A DNA stretch of 64,000 bases from Nostoc sp. 106C (GTDB lineage Bacteria; Cyanobacteriota; Cyanobacteriia; Cyanobacteriales; Nostocaceae), in assembly GCF_002154725.1 (NCBI RefSeq), contig NZ_MTAW01000219.1:1-64000 (forward strand), given 5' to 3'. The position numbers and the translations under genes are program-made. Positions 8,920-17,758 of the stretch are shown one piece after another (positions within the stretch are counted from its first letter, which is position 1; every line of letters begins with the position of its first letter). The notes under the pieces were generated by a model. It did not search any database. It was not told where the DNA came from and worked only from the letters and a program-made list of their open reading frames with translations.

Positions 8920-10218
8920 TTATTCCAATTCATCAATTGTGGCAGGAATATGAGGCTTTGTATCGTGAGCAGTATTTCGCTCATACCATTTCATTAACGG
9001 TGTCGTGCTAATTCCATGCACAATCACAGAAACTACAATCGTAGTGTAAGTTATCCAAGCAATTTGCTCAGCGGTATCACCTTTTAAGCCATTACCAAAT
9101 GCATAGGCAAGATAATATAAAGAGCCAACACCACGAATGCCAAACCAGCCAAATAACCAACGAGTTACTGGATTCAAAGTTCGACGATAGGAATTTAGAG
9201 GACGTTTGCCTATTGTACTAATCCAAACACCCACTGGTCGGATTACAAAGAATAACAACACTATGACTAACAAAGATTGAGCCGCATAATTGAGCATTGG
9301 CTGTAATAATAATATCGATCCCAATAGCAAAATTGTCCCGACTTCTAGCAGTTTTTCCACCCGTTCAATAAATCCTAGTTGTGCAAGTGATTTGTCTGGA
9401 TTGTGGTAACTACGTTGAGTAACTAAACCTGCAACAAATACTGCCAAAAACCCATAGCCATTAACTATTTCCGTCAGAGAATAAGTCAAGAAAATAATGC
9501 TGATGGCGATAAAATCTTCCATCACATTATCGGCAGGACGTTGCTTTTGAATCTTTTTATCAAGCCAAACTACTGCTTTAGCAACAATAATTCCCATCAC
9601 TATACCAGCAGCGATCGCCCAAATTAAATCAACTAACAACCAACTTTTCAACCAATTATTCCAGTTGCTATCTTTTAGAGCATAAATACCAAAATAAACG
9701 AAAGGAAATGCTAAAGCATCATTCAAACCACCTTCCGAAGTTAAACCAAAGCGCAACTCATCTTGATCGTTCGTATCGGTTAGTTGAACTTCTGAGGCTA
9801 GAACTGGATCGGTTGGTGCGAGAATTGCTCCCAACAAAATAGCTGCACCCCAATCCAGCCCCAGAAATAATTTGCCTACAACAGCCAGGGCTAAAATTGA
9901 AATTGGCATCAAAAACCCGATGAGGCGAGCTGTAATATCCCAAATTCCTAATTTGAGAGGTCGCACTATTTTTAAGCCACAGCTAAATACAGAAATAATT
10001 ACCACAAGTTCGGTAATATGCTCTAGAACCTCAGCATTGAATACATCATTACGACGCAATTGAATCAGCCCAAAGCCATAAGGGCCTAATAAAATACCAA
10101 CCACTAGATAGATGAGGGCGAAGGAAAGAGGTAAACGTGAAATCCATCCAGACCCTAATGTGACTATCAGCAAAAGTAGACCAATTACCAGCAGGTCAAT
10201 AATATAAATATCTACCAT
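8920..10218 (-). CDS. CPA1-type cation:proton antiporter (NhaP-like)
   Basis: The 432-aa integral membrane protein has about 12 hydrophobic segments from the start (IIDLLVIGLLLLIVTLGSGW) to about residue 420. The key ion-site motif LAPTDPVLASEVQ contains the paired Asp region of CPA1 exchangers, and SEGGLNDALAFP is the second conserved Asp motif. The short C-terminal tail lacks a TrkA domain. The product would exchange Na+ or K+ for protons across the plasma or thylakoid membrane. I chose the ATG at 10218; a GTG at 10248 would add ten hydrophobic residues, and neither has a clear ribosome binding site. It is convergent with the hybrid-kinase gene; the 99-base gap holds simple-repeat sequence. 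Confidence 0.85.
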   Translation of the reverse strand: MVDIYIIDLLVIGLLLLIVTLGSGWISRLPLSFALIYLVVGILLGPYGFGLIQLRRNDVFNAEVLEHITELVVIISVFSCGLKIVRPLKLGIWDITARLIGFLMPISILALAVVGKLFLGLDWGAAILLGAILAPTDPVLASEVQLTDTNDQDELRFGLTSEGGLNDALAFPFVYFGIYALKDSNWNNWLKSWLLVDLIWAIAAGIVMGIIVAKAVVWLDKKIQKQRPADNVMEDFIAISIIFLTYSLTEIVNGYGFLAVFVAGLVTQRSYHNPDKSLAQLGFIERVEKLLEVGTILLLGSILLLQPMLNYAAQSLLVIVLLFFVIRPVGVWISTIGKRPLNSYRRTLNPVTRWLFGWFGIRGVGSLYYLAYAFGNGLKGDTAEQIAWITYTTIVVSVIVHGISTTPLMKWYERNTAHDTKPHIPATIDELE

Positions 10219-10419
10219 AGATAGGAGTATAAAAAATAAGTTTCGCACTGCAAGTTTAGTAGTATTGCTGATACAGCTAAATCACCCTTGGGTTGATTTT
10301 ATTTTTCTAATTTTGCGTTTGGTGGTAGATTTATCTAGTTTTACCTTACGGGATACGGCGTTGTATAAATGCGGTATGAATTAAGATTTTTGACCAAAGC
10401 TAAAGATTGATTCTACCCT

Positions 10420-10500
10420 TCTCCTGTCGGAGACGCTACGCGTAGCTTGCTTAAGCGTAGGGATACGGGAACGCTTGAGAGCGAACGCCCAACGTCGAAT
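10420..10500. repeat. GC-rich palindromic interspersed repeat
   Basis: The segment contains CGGAGACGCTACGCGTAGC and GGGAACGCTTGAGAGCGAACG, both self-complementary and of the type seen repeatedly between cyanobacterial genes. Short open frames on both strands here are by-products of the repeat. Confidence 0.5.
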
Positions 10501-10787
10501 GCGCGAAACAAAATTCATTCCATCAATCAGCAACGCCCGGGATACTATTACTTTTGCTTTAATTTCCACCGCAACTTGACTGGCTCCCGTGCAAATACAA
10601 CAACGCAGAGATATTTTAATTTCTTTCCTAGCGAGATAGTCCTAGACGTTGCATATTAGAAGGATGAATCCAGGCTATATACTAGGCAATGTTTATACTT
10701 TAATTATACTGGAGTAAGAAATAACGGTTAGCGACGAGGTAAGCAAAATTAGACGTAGATATACTGTCTTAAAAGTATTCTATCATT

Positions 10788-11181
10788 CAATACGGTTCAG
10801 TTAAGGTGATAAGAGTTCTCATCTGTTGAACAAAAACCAAGATTTGGGGGAGAATCCCCCAAACCCCCTCCAAAATAATTGTTCGGTTTTTTGTTTAACC
10901 TGAGTTCGGGTTAAGCCAGAAGCTAAAAAGCTTATTGTGTATAGATTGAGCAAAATTCTAAGTGGTAAAAGAAGTGATTAAAGTGGAATCGTTTCGTCAA
11001 TAAGGTTCACAAATGAGATTAATATCAACAACATGCCTTATTGAAAATATATGAAAACAAAGCTTCAGACCGGATAACGAAAAATCAAGGGGTTTGAGGA
11101 TTTCTTATCCCGAACTCAGGTTTGTTTAGTAATTATTTGTGAACTTTGTTGTCAATGAATTTTCTTAACTGAACTGTATTG
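10788..11181. mobile_element. 394-bp MITE with 18-bp TIRs and 10-bp TSD
   Basis: The left end CAATACGGTTCAGTTAAG (10788-10805) is the reverse complement, with one mismatch, of the right end CTTAACTGAACTGTATTG (11164-11181). The element is flanked immediately on both sides by the identical direct repeat TTCTATCATT (10778-10787 and 11182-11191), a perfect 10-bp target duplication. It has no transposase frame. Inside is a second inverted pair, AACCTGAGTTCGGG (10897-10910) and CCCGAACTCAGGTT (11109-11122). This is a non-autonomous element; the duplication length suits IS families with 9-12 bp duplications such as IS4, but the family is not established. Confidence 0.85.
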
Positions 11182-11388
11182 TTCTATCATTGCTTTTTTA
11201 CCTGATTACCCTTCTTTAAATTTACTTTATAAAAATCCTCTAAGATCCAGTCTAATAAATTGCTGTGTTTGCTGGTGCTAGAAATTGCTACCGCCGCTAG
11301 TAATTTTATTTATACTGATAATTAAGAACTAATTTAGTAAGCCGCCTCAGTTTAACAATATGGAGTTTTCTAACTCCTGTGAGGTCTT

Positions 11389-12630
11389 ATGAATACCAAT
11401 CTAATTTTATACGATTTAGTCATTAAAGATGGTTGGGTTATCGACCCTAGCCAATCCCTAAATGGAAATTTTGATATTGCTATTAACAATGGAAGAATTG
11501 TAGCGGTTGCTCATCAGTTACCTGCTTACAAGGCTAAACAAACAGTAGCAGCTAATGGTTATCTTATTTGTCCTGGGTTTATTGATTTACACGTTCATGT
11601 TTACGAGTGGATTACTACTTTTGGATTATCTGCTGATGATGTTGGCATAAATGCTGGTGTCACTACAGTTATCGATCAGGGTAGCAGTAGTGCTTTCACT
11701 TTTCCAGGCTTTAAATCAAACATTGTTGAGAAAGCAAAAACGGATGTACGGTGCTTTCCTTTAGTTAACCATTTAGCAGCACAAACGCTAGGAGATAGCG
11801 AATCAGGTTTAGAAAATCCCCAAAAAGTAGATATAGAACTACTGATTCAATTAGCTAGAGAAAATCCACAGATTGTCCGTGGCTTTAAAGCTCATGCAGA
11901 ATCAGGAACTATATCTCGTTGGGGTATGGGGGTTTTAGAATTAGCTCGTAAACTTGGCGATCGCACTCATTTACCTTTATATATTCACACAGGAGAATTA
12001 TTTCCTGTAGTTGCAGCAAACCGACCCAACCCCGAAAAAATCGTAGAAAATGTATTGTCCTACCTGCAAGCTGGAGATGTCATTGGTCACTGCTACAGTT
12101 GTCAACCAGATGGGGTAATGGGAACACGTACCAAAGTTCCCAAATGGCTAATTGCAGCGATTGAGCGAGGTGTGCTTTTAGATTTAGGACACGGACTACA
12201 ATTTAGCTTTGATATTGCTCAGCGGATGATGGAGCAAGGAGTATTACCTCACACGGTTAGTAGCGATGTTCACGCTGATTTTACTCGCGTTCACGATGAC
12301 TCGCATTTGAACTACAGCCTGTGTGGTGCGCTTTCTAAACTTATGGCTTTGGGATTAGATTTGGAAAATGCGATCGCTACTGTCACAATTAACCCAGCGC
12401 GTGTTTTAAAGGCTGAAGCAGAAATTGGGACTTTACAAGTTGGTTCAGTTGCAGATATCTCCATCCTAAAGTTAGTAGAGGGTGATTGCTTATTTTTTGA
12501 CTCTCTAGGTCAGCAATTGATAGCTAAACAAAAACTAGTTCCACTATGGGTGGTGCGTTCAGGAGAATTAATTCAACCACATCGCCGCCTGCTCCGAGAT
12601 TTAGAACTTTATACTCTAACCAAGGCATAA
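11389..12630 (+). CDS. Amidohydrolase family metallohydrolase
   Basis: The 413-aa protein starts with the beta-sandwich segment (YDLVIKDGWVIDPSQ). It then has the metal motif GFIDLHVHV at about residues 65-73, a Lys in GFKAHAE (about 168-174) that could be the bridging carbamylated lysine, HTGELF and IGHCYS His ligands, and VSSDVHADF supplying the catalytic Asp. It ends with the usual NPARVL and GSVADISIL composite domain. Closest in layout are the dihydroorotase-like deacetylases and uncharacterised amidohydrolases near D-aminoacylase. The substrate is unknown. It is monocistronic, starting 207 bases past the MITE, with TCCTGTGAGGTCTT before the ATG. Confidence 0.85.
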   Translation: MNTNLILYDLVIKDGWVIDPSQSLNGNFDIAINNGRIVAVAHQLPAYKAKQTVAANGYLICPGFIDLHVHVYEWITTFGLSADDVGINAGVTTVIDQGSSSAFTFPGFKSNIVEKAKTDVRCFPLVNHLAAQTLGDSESGLENPQKVDIELLIQLARENPQIVRGFKAHAESGTISRWGMGVLELARKLGDRTHLPLYIHTGELFPVVAANRPNPEKIVENVLSYLQAGDVIGHCYSCQPDGVMGTRTKVPKWLIAAIERGVLLDLGHGLQFSFDIAQRMMEQGVLPHTVSSDVHADFTRVHDDSHLNYSLCGALSKLMALGLDLENAIATVTINPARVLKAEAEIGTLQVGSVADISILKLVEGDCLFFDSLGQQLIAKQKLVPLWVVRSGELIQPHRRLLRDLELYTLTKA

Positions 12631-12948
12631 TTCAATTAATTTAATAGTATTTAAACCACATCTATTTTGAGAACCATAGTTTTAAAAGTAGTGAGAGCAT
12701 CTTGCTTCCTGCTCTGCGTAGCAGGCTTTCCGTCTCGCACTACTCCAGGTTTCAAAAGCGACGAGGTTTATATCGTGTCGACTGGCCTTCATCTAATTGC
12801 CGTCAGGATATTAGCGATCGCTGATTTTTAGAGATTCTAAATTGTTAAGTAATTATGCTTGTTTAAGTTAAATATTGTATTAGATTCTCATATTTACCTA
12901 TCAAGTCATGGATAATTAATTCTACATGACATCAAGGGGAATGGCTGT
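12631..12948. other. Intergenic region with repeat fragment
   Basis: A 318-base gap contains a short palindromic repeat fragment around 12705-12740 (CTGCTCTGCGTAGCAGG) and one HIP1 site. No gene or clear promoter was recognised. Confidence 0.5.
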
Positions 12949-13167
12949 ATGAAGACTATCAATGTAAAAACGACAGATGGTCATCAAGTTGAGATTAATC
13001 CTGCGGCAATTTCTGAAATAGTAGAAGTACAAAAAGAAGATCCAGGTTTCTTAGGCATATTTGGTTTCCAAGAAGGCAAGTATCAAGTATGCATGAGTGA
13101 TGGGCATACCTATGATATTGCACAGGGAGAACATGATAAATTGCAACAAGATATAACTTCTATTTGA
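12949..13167 (+). CDS. Small hypothetical protein, 72 aa
   Basis: The start ATG is preceded by AAGGGGAATGGCTGT, a plausible ribosome binding site. The protein is acidic and soluble, with MKTINVKTTDGHQVEINPAA at the start and alternating hydrophobic/charged residues that suggest two beta-rich halves, each with a DGH turn (DGHQVEI and DGHTYDI). That internal similarity suggests a small duplicated fold. No known family is recognised. The gene lies alone, convergent with the indoleamine-dioxygenase-like gene. Confidence 0.55.
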   Translation: MKTINVKTTDGHQVEINPAAISEIVEVQKEDPGFLGIFGFQEGKYQVCMSDGHTYDIAQGEHDKLQQDITSI

Positions 13168-13235
13168 GTTAATCTCAATAAATTTTCTGATTTCTTACCC
13201 TGTATATGTCTTTAGCAATAAATAGTTTTCAGCAT

Positions 13236-13265
13236 TTAGCAATAAGGTGATTCTAGCCCACCTTA
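13236..13265. terminator. Hairpin between convergent genes
   Basis: TAAGGTG and CACCTTA lie on either side of about ten bases between the stops of the convergent genes at 13167 and 13332. It may act as a bidirectional terminator; the T-tract is weak. Confidence 0.4.
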
Positions 13266-13331
13266 TCGCTAATTATCTTATTGGCCACCAGCTTACGATT
13301 AGAAAAAAATTTGAGGAACTTTTGAGGAATT

Positions 13332-14531
13332 CTAAGTCAATAGATGCTGGCTATTTTCATTACGATGTTTTTTCAGATACTCCATGAATGGTGTGCCGCC
13401 TGTACCAATATTGGTGTCGTTATTGGACTTTGCAGTTTGTTGGTTAATGTAAGAAGCAGCAAATTTGAGATGCTGAGTCCGAAATTGTTCTATGAGAGCA
13501 ACGCAGTCATTATATAAATCCTTCAGTTGAGGGACTTGAACCATGTGGTTTTTAACAAAATCACGCAGCGTTGAAAGGTTTTCTACTTCTTTAATAAAAG
13601 CCCTGTGTTTAGGTGGCATATAATCCCGCATTTCTATCAGGTATTCCCATAACGGGTCGCCTTGATGGGTAATGTTGAACAGAGCATCCATAGTAGGTAC
13701 GATCGCACTTTGTGCACCTGTCTCACCGCGAAACTGCTGGGGTTGTTCACCGTAAGCTTCTACACCTTGATATATCAATCCTTCTGGCAATGCAGGGTTG
13801 TTTTTCCAGGCATGAATGTAAGGACGCACTCGATTGTAGTACATATAAGGATCGCAGGCTGCTGGCATCCGGCTCATGGTGGTATTAATGTTTATCCATG
13901 CCTGCTTAATATTCTCCAAAGCAGCAATGACAGTGGTAGTGTCACCTTCAGCAATTCCTGCCAAAATAGCCGGAATTGCTGCTAGTGCAGGCGCAGCTTT
14001 GGCTTCGATTTCGATGTGAATCAAGATAAACCAGTCTTCATCCAACCCACCTAAAAAGTTTTGCCATATCATGATATTGCCGATTTCGATGGGTTCGGTT
14101 TCGTAAATCCGTACCCAGTTATCCAAGGCATAGGAAGCATAAGACAACACAGGCGGCCTGCCGAGTTTTTGCGAAATTTTATAAAAAGGTACAGCAATGT
14201 TGCATGGTAGCACTTTAGCGGGTGTTGCTTCGCCCCAAACATAGGCATGGGTTAGGTAAGAATATATCTGCATGGCTCGACGCAACTGCATCTGATTTAA
14301 CGTTGCTCGCTCTACATCTACTTTCAGAATATTCTCAATCACGTGGCGAATCTTCCCGGTAGTCATCCACTTGGGTAATAAGCCAACAGTTTTTTGGACT
14401 TGCCAGAAAATATCCGGTAATTGCGCTTCGGCTGGAGAATTAGTCGGTAAAAAACCACTTTCTGGGCTGACTTCATAATCCTCCAGCTTGAGAGGACACA
14501 CAATTTCGTCTTTGGGTGCGATGGCAGTCAT
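13332..14531 (-). CDS. Indoleamine 2,3-dioxygenase family protein
   Basis: The 399-aa protein matches the IDO superfamily. It has SYALDNWVRI (about 125-135), PYIHAWKN, FRGETGAQSAIVP (substrate loop with the conserved FRG), and the MPPKHRAF helix. The proximal haem ligand is His354 in TQHLKFAASYI, and the family C-terminus is GTGGTPFMEYLKK. Known members open the indole ring of tryptophan with O2 using haem. The gene is last in the minus-strand operon, 11 bases after the acyl-CoA ligase gene. Kynurenine-pathway partners are not in the window, so the substrate may be tryptophan or another indole or aromatic compound. Confidence 0.85.
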   Translation of the reverse strand: MTAIAPKDEIVCPLKLEDYEVSPESGFLPTNSPAEAQLPDIFWQVQKTVGLLPKWMTTGKIRHVIENILKVDVERATLNQMQLRRAMQIYSYLTHAYVWGEATPAKVLPCNIAVPFYKISQKLGRPPVLSYASYALDNWVRIYETEPIEIGNIMIWQNFLGGLDEDWFILIHIEIEAKAAPALAAIPAILAGIAEGDTTTVIAALENIKQAWININTTMSRMPAACDPYMYYNRVRPYIHAWKNNPALPEGLIYQGVEAYGEQPQQFRGETGAQSAIVPTMDALFNITHQGDPLWEYLIEMRDYMPPKHRAFIKEVENLSTLRDFVKNHMVQVPQLKDLYNDCVALIEQFRTQHLKFAASYINQQTAKSNNDTNIGTGGTPFMEYLKKHRNENSQHLLT

Positions 14532-14542
14532 AATTCTTTGCC

Positions 14543-16576
14543 TCAGACCAATTTGTAACTTGGGAAAACAGCCTGATAATGTTCGCGTAGCACACGACGC
14601 ATGACTTTATTAGATGCAGTACGTGGCAATGTATCAATGATTACGAGGTCTTGAATTTTAAATAAGGGATTGAGTTGCTGGCGGATTGCCGTTTGTAAGG
14701 AATTTTTCAGTACTTCTTTGTCATGCTGTACATTAGTTTCGAGCACAGCGTAAATAACTAACTGACTCGGCCCGCCTGAAGGCGGTGAACAAGCGATCGC
14801 CACAGCTTCAGAAATTCCCTCTACAGAATTGACAATTTGCTCAATTTCCACTGAGCTAACTTTGATACCGCCTAAATTCATCGTGTCGTCAACACGACCT
14901 TGGGCGCAGTAGTAGCCGTTAAGTAATCGCTCGATTTGGTCACCGTGACGGCGGAGGGAAGCGCGAGGAGTATTGGCGAAGTAAACTTGATGGTGGTCTT
15001 TATTTAGTAACTCAGTAGAAAGCCCAATAGAAGGAGCAACTATGAACACTTCGCCTTTATCGGCAGGATGTCCTTCTTCGTCAACAATTACCAAGTCTAA
15101 ACCTAAAGCAGGTGTAGTAAAGATTGAAGGTGCAGAAGGTTGTACCAGAGTACTAGTGATATATGCCCCACCAATTTCTGTTCCACCGCAGTACTCTACA
15201 ATCGGTTTGTAACCAGCTAAGGACATCAAAAAGAGCATATCTTGGGGATTGGAACACTCACCTGTGGAACTGAAGGCTTTGATACTGCTCCAATCAAGAC
15301 CTTGCATACAGGCGGTGGTTTTCCAAATGCTGACTAAACTAGGCACTACACCCAGCATAGTCACATGGGCATCTTGAATAAATTCACCAAATCCTCGTTC
15401 TGTAGCTGTGCCGTAATAGAGAGCAATAGTTGCTCGATTCACTAAACTGGCATAAATCAGCCACGGCCCCATCATCCACCCCAAATTGGTAGGCCAAGCT
15501 ACCACATCACCAGGATGAATATCTTGATGTAAATGCCCATCCGCAGCACATTTAATTGGGGTGGTTTGCGTCCAGGGAATTGCCTTCGGTACTCCGGTAG
15601 TACCAGAGGAGAACAGGATGTTAGTATGAGCCGCTGGATGAACGGAAAATGCATCGAACTGTTCGTTGTTACTGAGAAATTCCTTCCAAGTCAAATCGCT
15701 AGAACGCAGTTCCACAGAAGTTCCTAGCACGATCGCTTTCGTTGGATTGGCATCAACTACTTTGCTATAAAGAGGTAATTGCTTGCCGCAACGCCAAATA
15801 TAGTCTTGGGTAAAGATAGCTTTCGCCTCAGACAGGTGCAACCGCATGGCAATTTCCGCCGCCGCAAAACTATCGGCAATGGAAACAACCACACAGCCAG
15901 CTTTAACAATACCCAAATAAATCGCCACCGATTCGGCAGTCATGGGCATAGCAATTGCGATCGCATCCCCAGGAACAAAGCCAGCGTTTACCAATCCATT
16001 GGCGACTCGGTTGGTTAAACTATGAAGTTCTCCATAGGTTAAAGTAGCTAGGGAACCGCCTTCTTCTTGAAAGATAATGGCGATCGCATTTTCATCTGCC
16101 AAAAAACAACTCTCAGCAATATTAAGCCGCGCATCCACCAGCCAATGGGGAGACTCTACACCTTGCGACAGGTCAACAATTTCGCTGTATGGCTTTTGCA
16201 AGCGAATACCTAATCGTTGAATCATCATCTCCCAGAACTCACTACGATGCGCGGCTGACCAAGCGTGCAATTCTGCGTAGTCATCCACTTCTAACTGTTT
16301 CATCAACACCGCGATGTTGGTAGCCTGTATTTGCTCGTTGGTGGGGAACCAAGCTGGAGGCTGTCCAGTTTTCCAGCTAGCAAAGGTGGTTTGATATAGC
16401 AGTTCGTGGAAGTTAAAAGGTTGGTCAGGTTTGAGGATGTGGTGGGTGAGGTGCTGCCAACACTCTGAGGCTGGCAGAGAGGATAACCACTGATTGATTT
16501 GTGGTAGCATTGCGGCAGCCGTTTCTTTTGCTATGCCGCAAGCGATAATTTGTTCTAGCGATAACTGCTTTGTCAT
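14543..16576 (-). CDS. AMP-forming acyl-CoA synthetase / acyl-activating enzyme
   Basis: The 677-aa adenylate-forming enzyme has an unusually long N-terminal region (about 1-150, including NRSEFWEMM-like sequence) as in acetyl- and acetoacetyl-CoA synthetases. The ATP motif is ILFSSGTTGVPKAIPW, followed by EYCGGTEIGG, YCAQGRVDDTMNLGG and the catalytic Lys in RTASNKVMRR. It would activate a carboxylate to an acyl-CoA. It most resembles plant acyl-activating enzymes 17/18 and acetoacetyl-CoA synthetase in architecture, but the substrate is not predictable here. It sits between the HDO-like gene (240 bases of repeat-bearing spacer) and the IDO-like gene (11 bases). Confidence 0.85.
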   Translation of the reverse strand: MTKQLSLEQIIACGIAKETAAAMLPQINQWLSSLPASECWQHLTHHILKPDQPFNFHELLYQTTFASWKTGQPPAWFPTNEQIQATNIAVLMKQLEVDDYAELHAWSAAHRSEFWEMMIQRLGIRLQKPYSEIVDLSQGVESPHWLVDARLNIAESCFLADENAIAIIFQEEGGSLATLTYGELHSLTNRVANGLVNAGFVPGDAIAIAMPMTAESVAIYLGIVKAGCVVVSIADSFAAAEIAMRLHLSEAKAIFTQDYIWRCGKQLPLYSKVVDANPTKAIVLGTSVELRSSDLTWKEFLSNNEQFDAFSVHPAAHTNILFSSGTTGVPKAIPWTQTTPIKCAADGHLHQDIHPGDVVAWPTNLGWMMGPWLIYASLVNRATIALYYGTATERGFGEFIQDAHVTMLGVVPSLVSIWKTTACMQGLDWSSIKAFSSTGECSNPQDMLFLMSLAGYKPIVEYCGGTEIGGAYITSTLVQPSAPSIFTTPALGLDLVIVDEEGHPADKGEVFIVAPSIGLSTELLNKDHHQVYFANTPRASLRRHGDQIERLLNGYYCAQGRVDDTMNLGGIKVSSVEIEQIVNSVEGISEAVAIACSPPSGGPSQLVIYAVLETNVQHDKEVLKNSLQTAIRQQLNPLFKIQDLVIIDTLPRTASNKVMRRVLREHYQAVFPSYKLV

Positions 16577-16815
16577 CGCCCTTACCTCTTATAGAATTTT
16601 GGATTTTAGATTTTGGATTTTGGATTAGATGATTTTTCTCACGCAGAGGGCGCAGAGGAGGGCAGTTGCGTGGTGAGGCAGCGCGGTCTTGGGGGTTTCC
16701 CCCATGAGCGACTGCCGAAAGGGTTTCCCGACTTGAGCAAACTGCCCATGACGCAGAGAGAATAAGGTTTGAAAACACTCTGCGTTACTTTGCGTTAAAA
16801 AAAACTAACTTATTA
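16577..16815. repeat. Repeat-bearing spacer inside the aromatic operon
   Basis: The spacer contains the direct repeats TTTTGGATTTTAGATTTTGG (16593-16630), a CACGCAGAGGGCGCAGAGG segment and its near inverse ACTCTGCGTTACTTTGCG. This is typical Nostoc interspersed repeat DNA. The other intra-operon gaps are 11-16 bases, so this looks like a later insertion. Confidence 0.55.
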
Positions 16816-17742
16816 TTAAGTAGAAACTCCATGTACTCTGTCTTCATTAAGACCATCCCAGAAAACAGCGATCGCATCTAAGATTTCTCGCCCTCCTTGA
16901 ATGAATTTCTCTCGCTCAAAATTTGGTTGAAAATACACCTCCTCCAGTTCTTCTAAGGTATGTCCGGCGTGCTGTCCTTCAACGCGGTTGTGCCAGGTGA
17001 AGAATGCTAGATGCAGCTGCGGATGTCGTGTTTTTTTAATCCCTGTCAGTCCGTCTTCCAATTCTTGCCAAAAACCTGCTGCTGCCCAATTCTCGACGGC
17101 AAAGCTAGCACCCTCAGCTATTTGCGGGTCATCGCTACCATAAAGGCGTTGCAATTCGTCACAAAAGTGTAATGTGCTGGGGCGGCCGTGCTTGCGCTTA
17201 CCCAGTTCTTCGTAGTGCAGCCCCAACCCTTCAGCTACACCTAGCAGCCATTCAAAATGAGCAGCCCGAAAGCGGCAGATACCACCGTCTACAGTGCCTT
17301 CTGTACTGACTAATTCGGGGTCGCCTTCTTTGTCTTTATCTTCCTCTGTTTGAGTTAAATGAGTGCCTATATTCTGTCCAGACTGGCGATAAATTACACC
17401 TAACTCGTTTAACAAAATCTCTCGACTAGCCCGCGACTGTTGCAGGGTAGGCGAATTGATCGCTTTGAGTAAAGCTGCAATTAAAAATTGGTTGGAAAAT
17501 ACTGAGAATTGTTTGATGAAGTGGCGCAATTCTTCATCTGTCGCCGTTCCATTGCTAAACCACCGAGTATAGGTGTTGTTAGTGATGATACGGTGCTGCA
17601 AAAATTCCCGTTCTACTGCGGTCAGGAAGTCGCGGAAGTCATCCACTTGAGCTTGAGTCAACTCGCCTCGCTGCAAGCGTTCCTCAATGCGCGAGGAAAT
17701 AGTTAAGTTTTTTGGTGTTGCAAGAACTTGAGTCATAAACAC
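16816..17742 (-). CDS. Haem-oxygenase-fold (HDO/PqqC-like) protein
   Basis: The 308-aa all-helical protein has no signal or membrane segment. Candidate metal ligands are arranged as in haem-oxygenase-like diiron or cofactor-less oxidases: E/H pairs in FRAAHFEWLLG (about 160-170), LGLHYEELG, and FTWHNRVEGQHAGHTLEELE (about 250-270). Family members (PqqC, CADD, BesC/UndA-like) carry out O2-dependent oxidations or cleavages. The exact subfamily is not recognised. Translation can start at ATG 17742 or at the second Met two codons on. It is 16 bases after the homogentisate dioxygenase gene and so is surely co-transcribed. Confidence 0.6.
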   Translation of the reverse strand: MFMTQVLATPKNLTISSRIEERLQRGELTQAQVDDFRDFLTAVEREFLQHRIITNNTYTRWFSNGTATDEELRHFIKQFSVFSNQFLIAALLKAINSPTLQQSRASREILLNELGVIYRQSGQNIGTHLTQTEEDKDKEGDPELVSTEGTVDGGICRFRAAHFEWLLGVAEGLGLHYEELGKRKHGRPSTLHFCDELQRLYGSDDPQIAEGASFAVENWAAAGFWQELEDGLTGIKKTRHPQLHLAFFTWHNRVEGQHAGHTLEELEEVYFQPNFEREKFIQGGREILDAIAVFWDGLNEDRVHGVST

Positions 17743-17758
17743 ACCTCATTTGAGAAAC

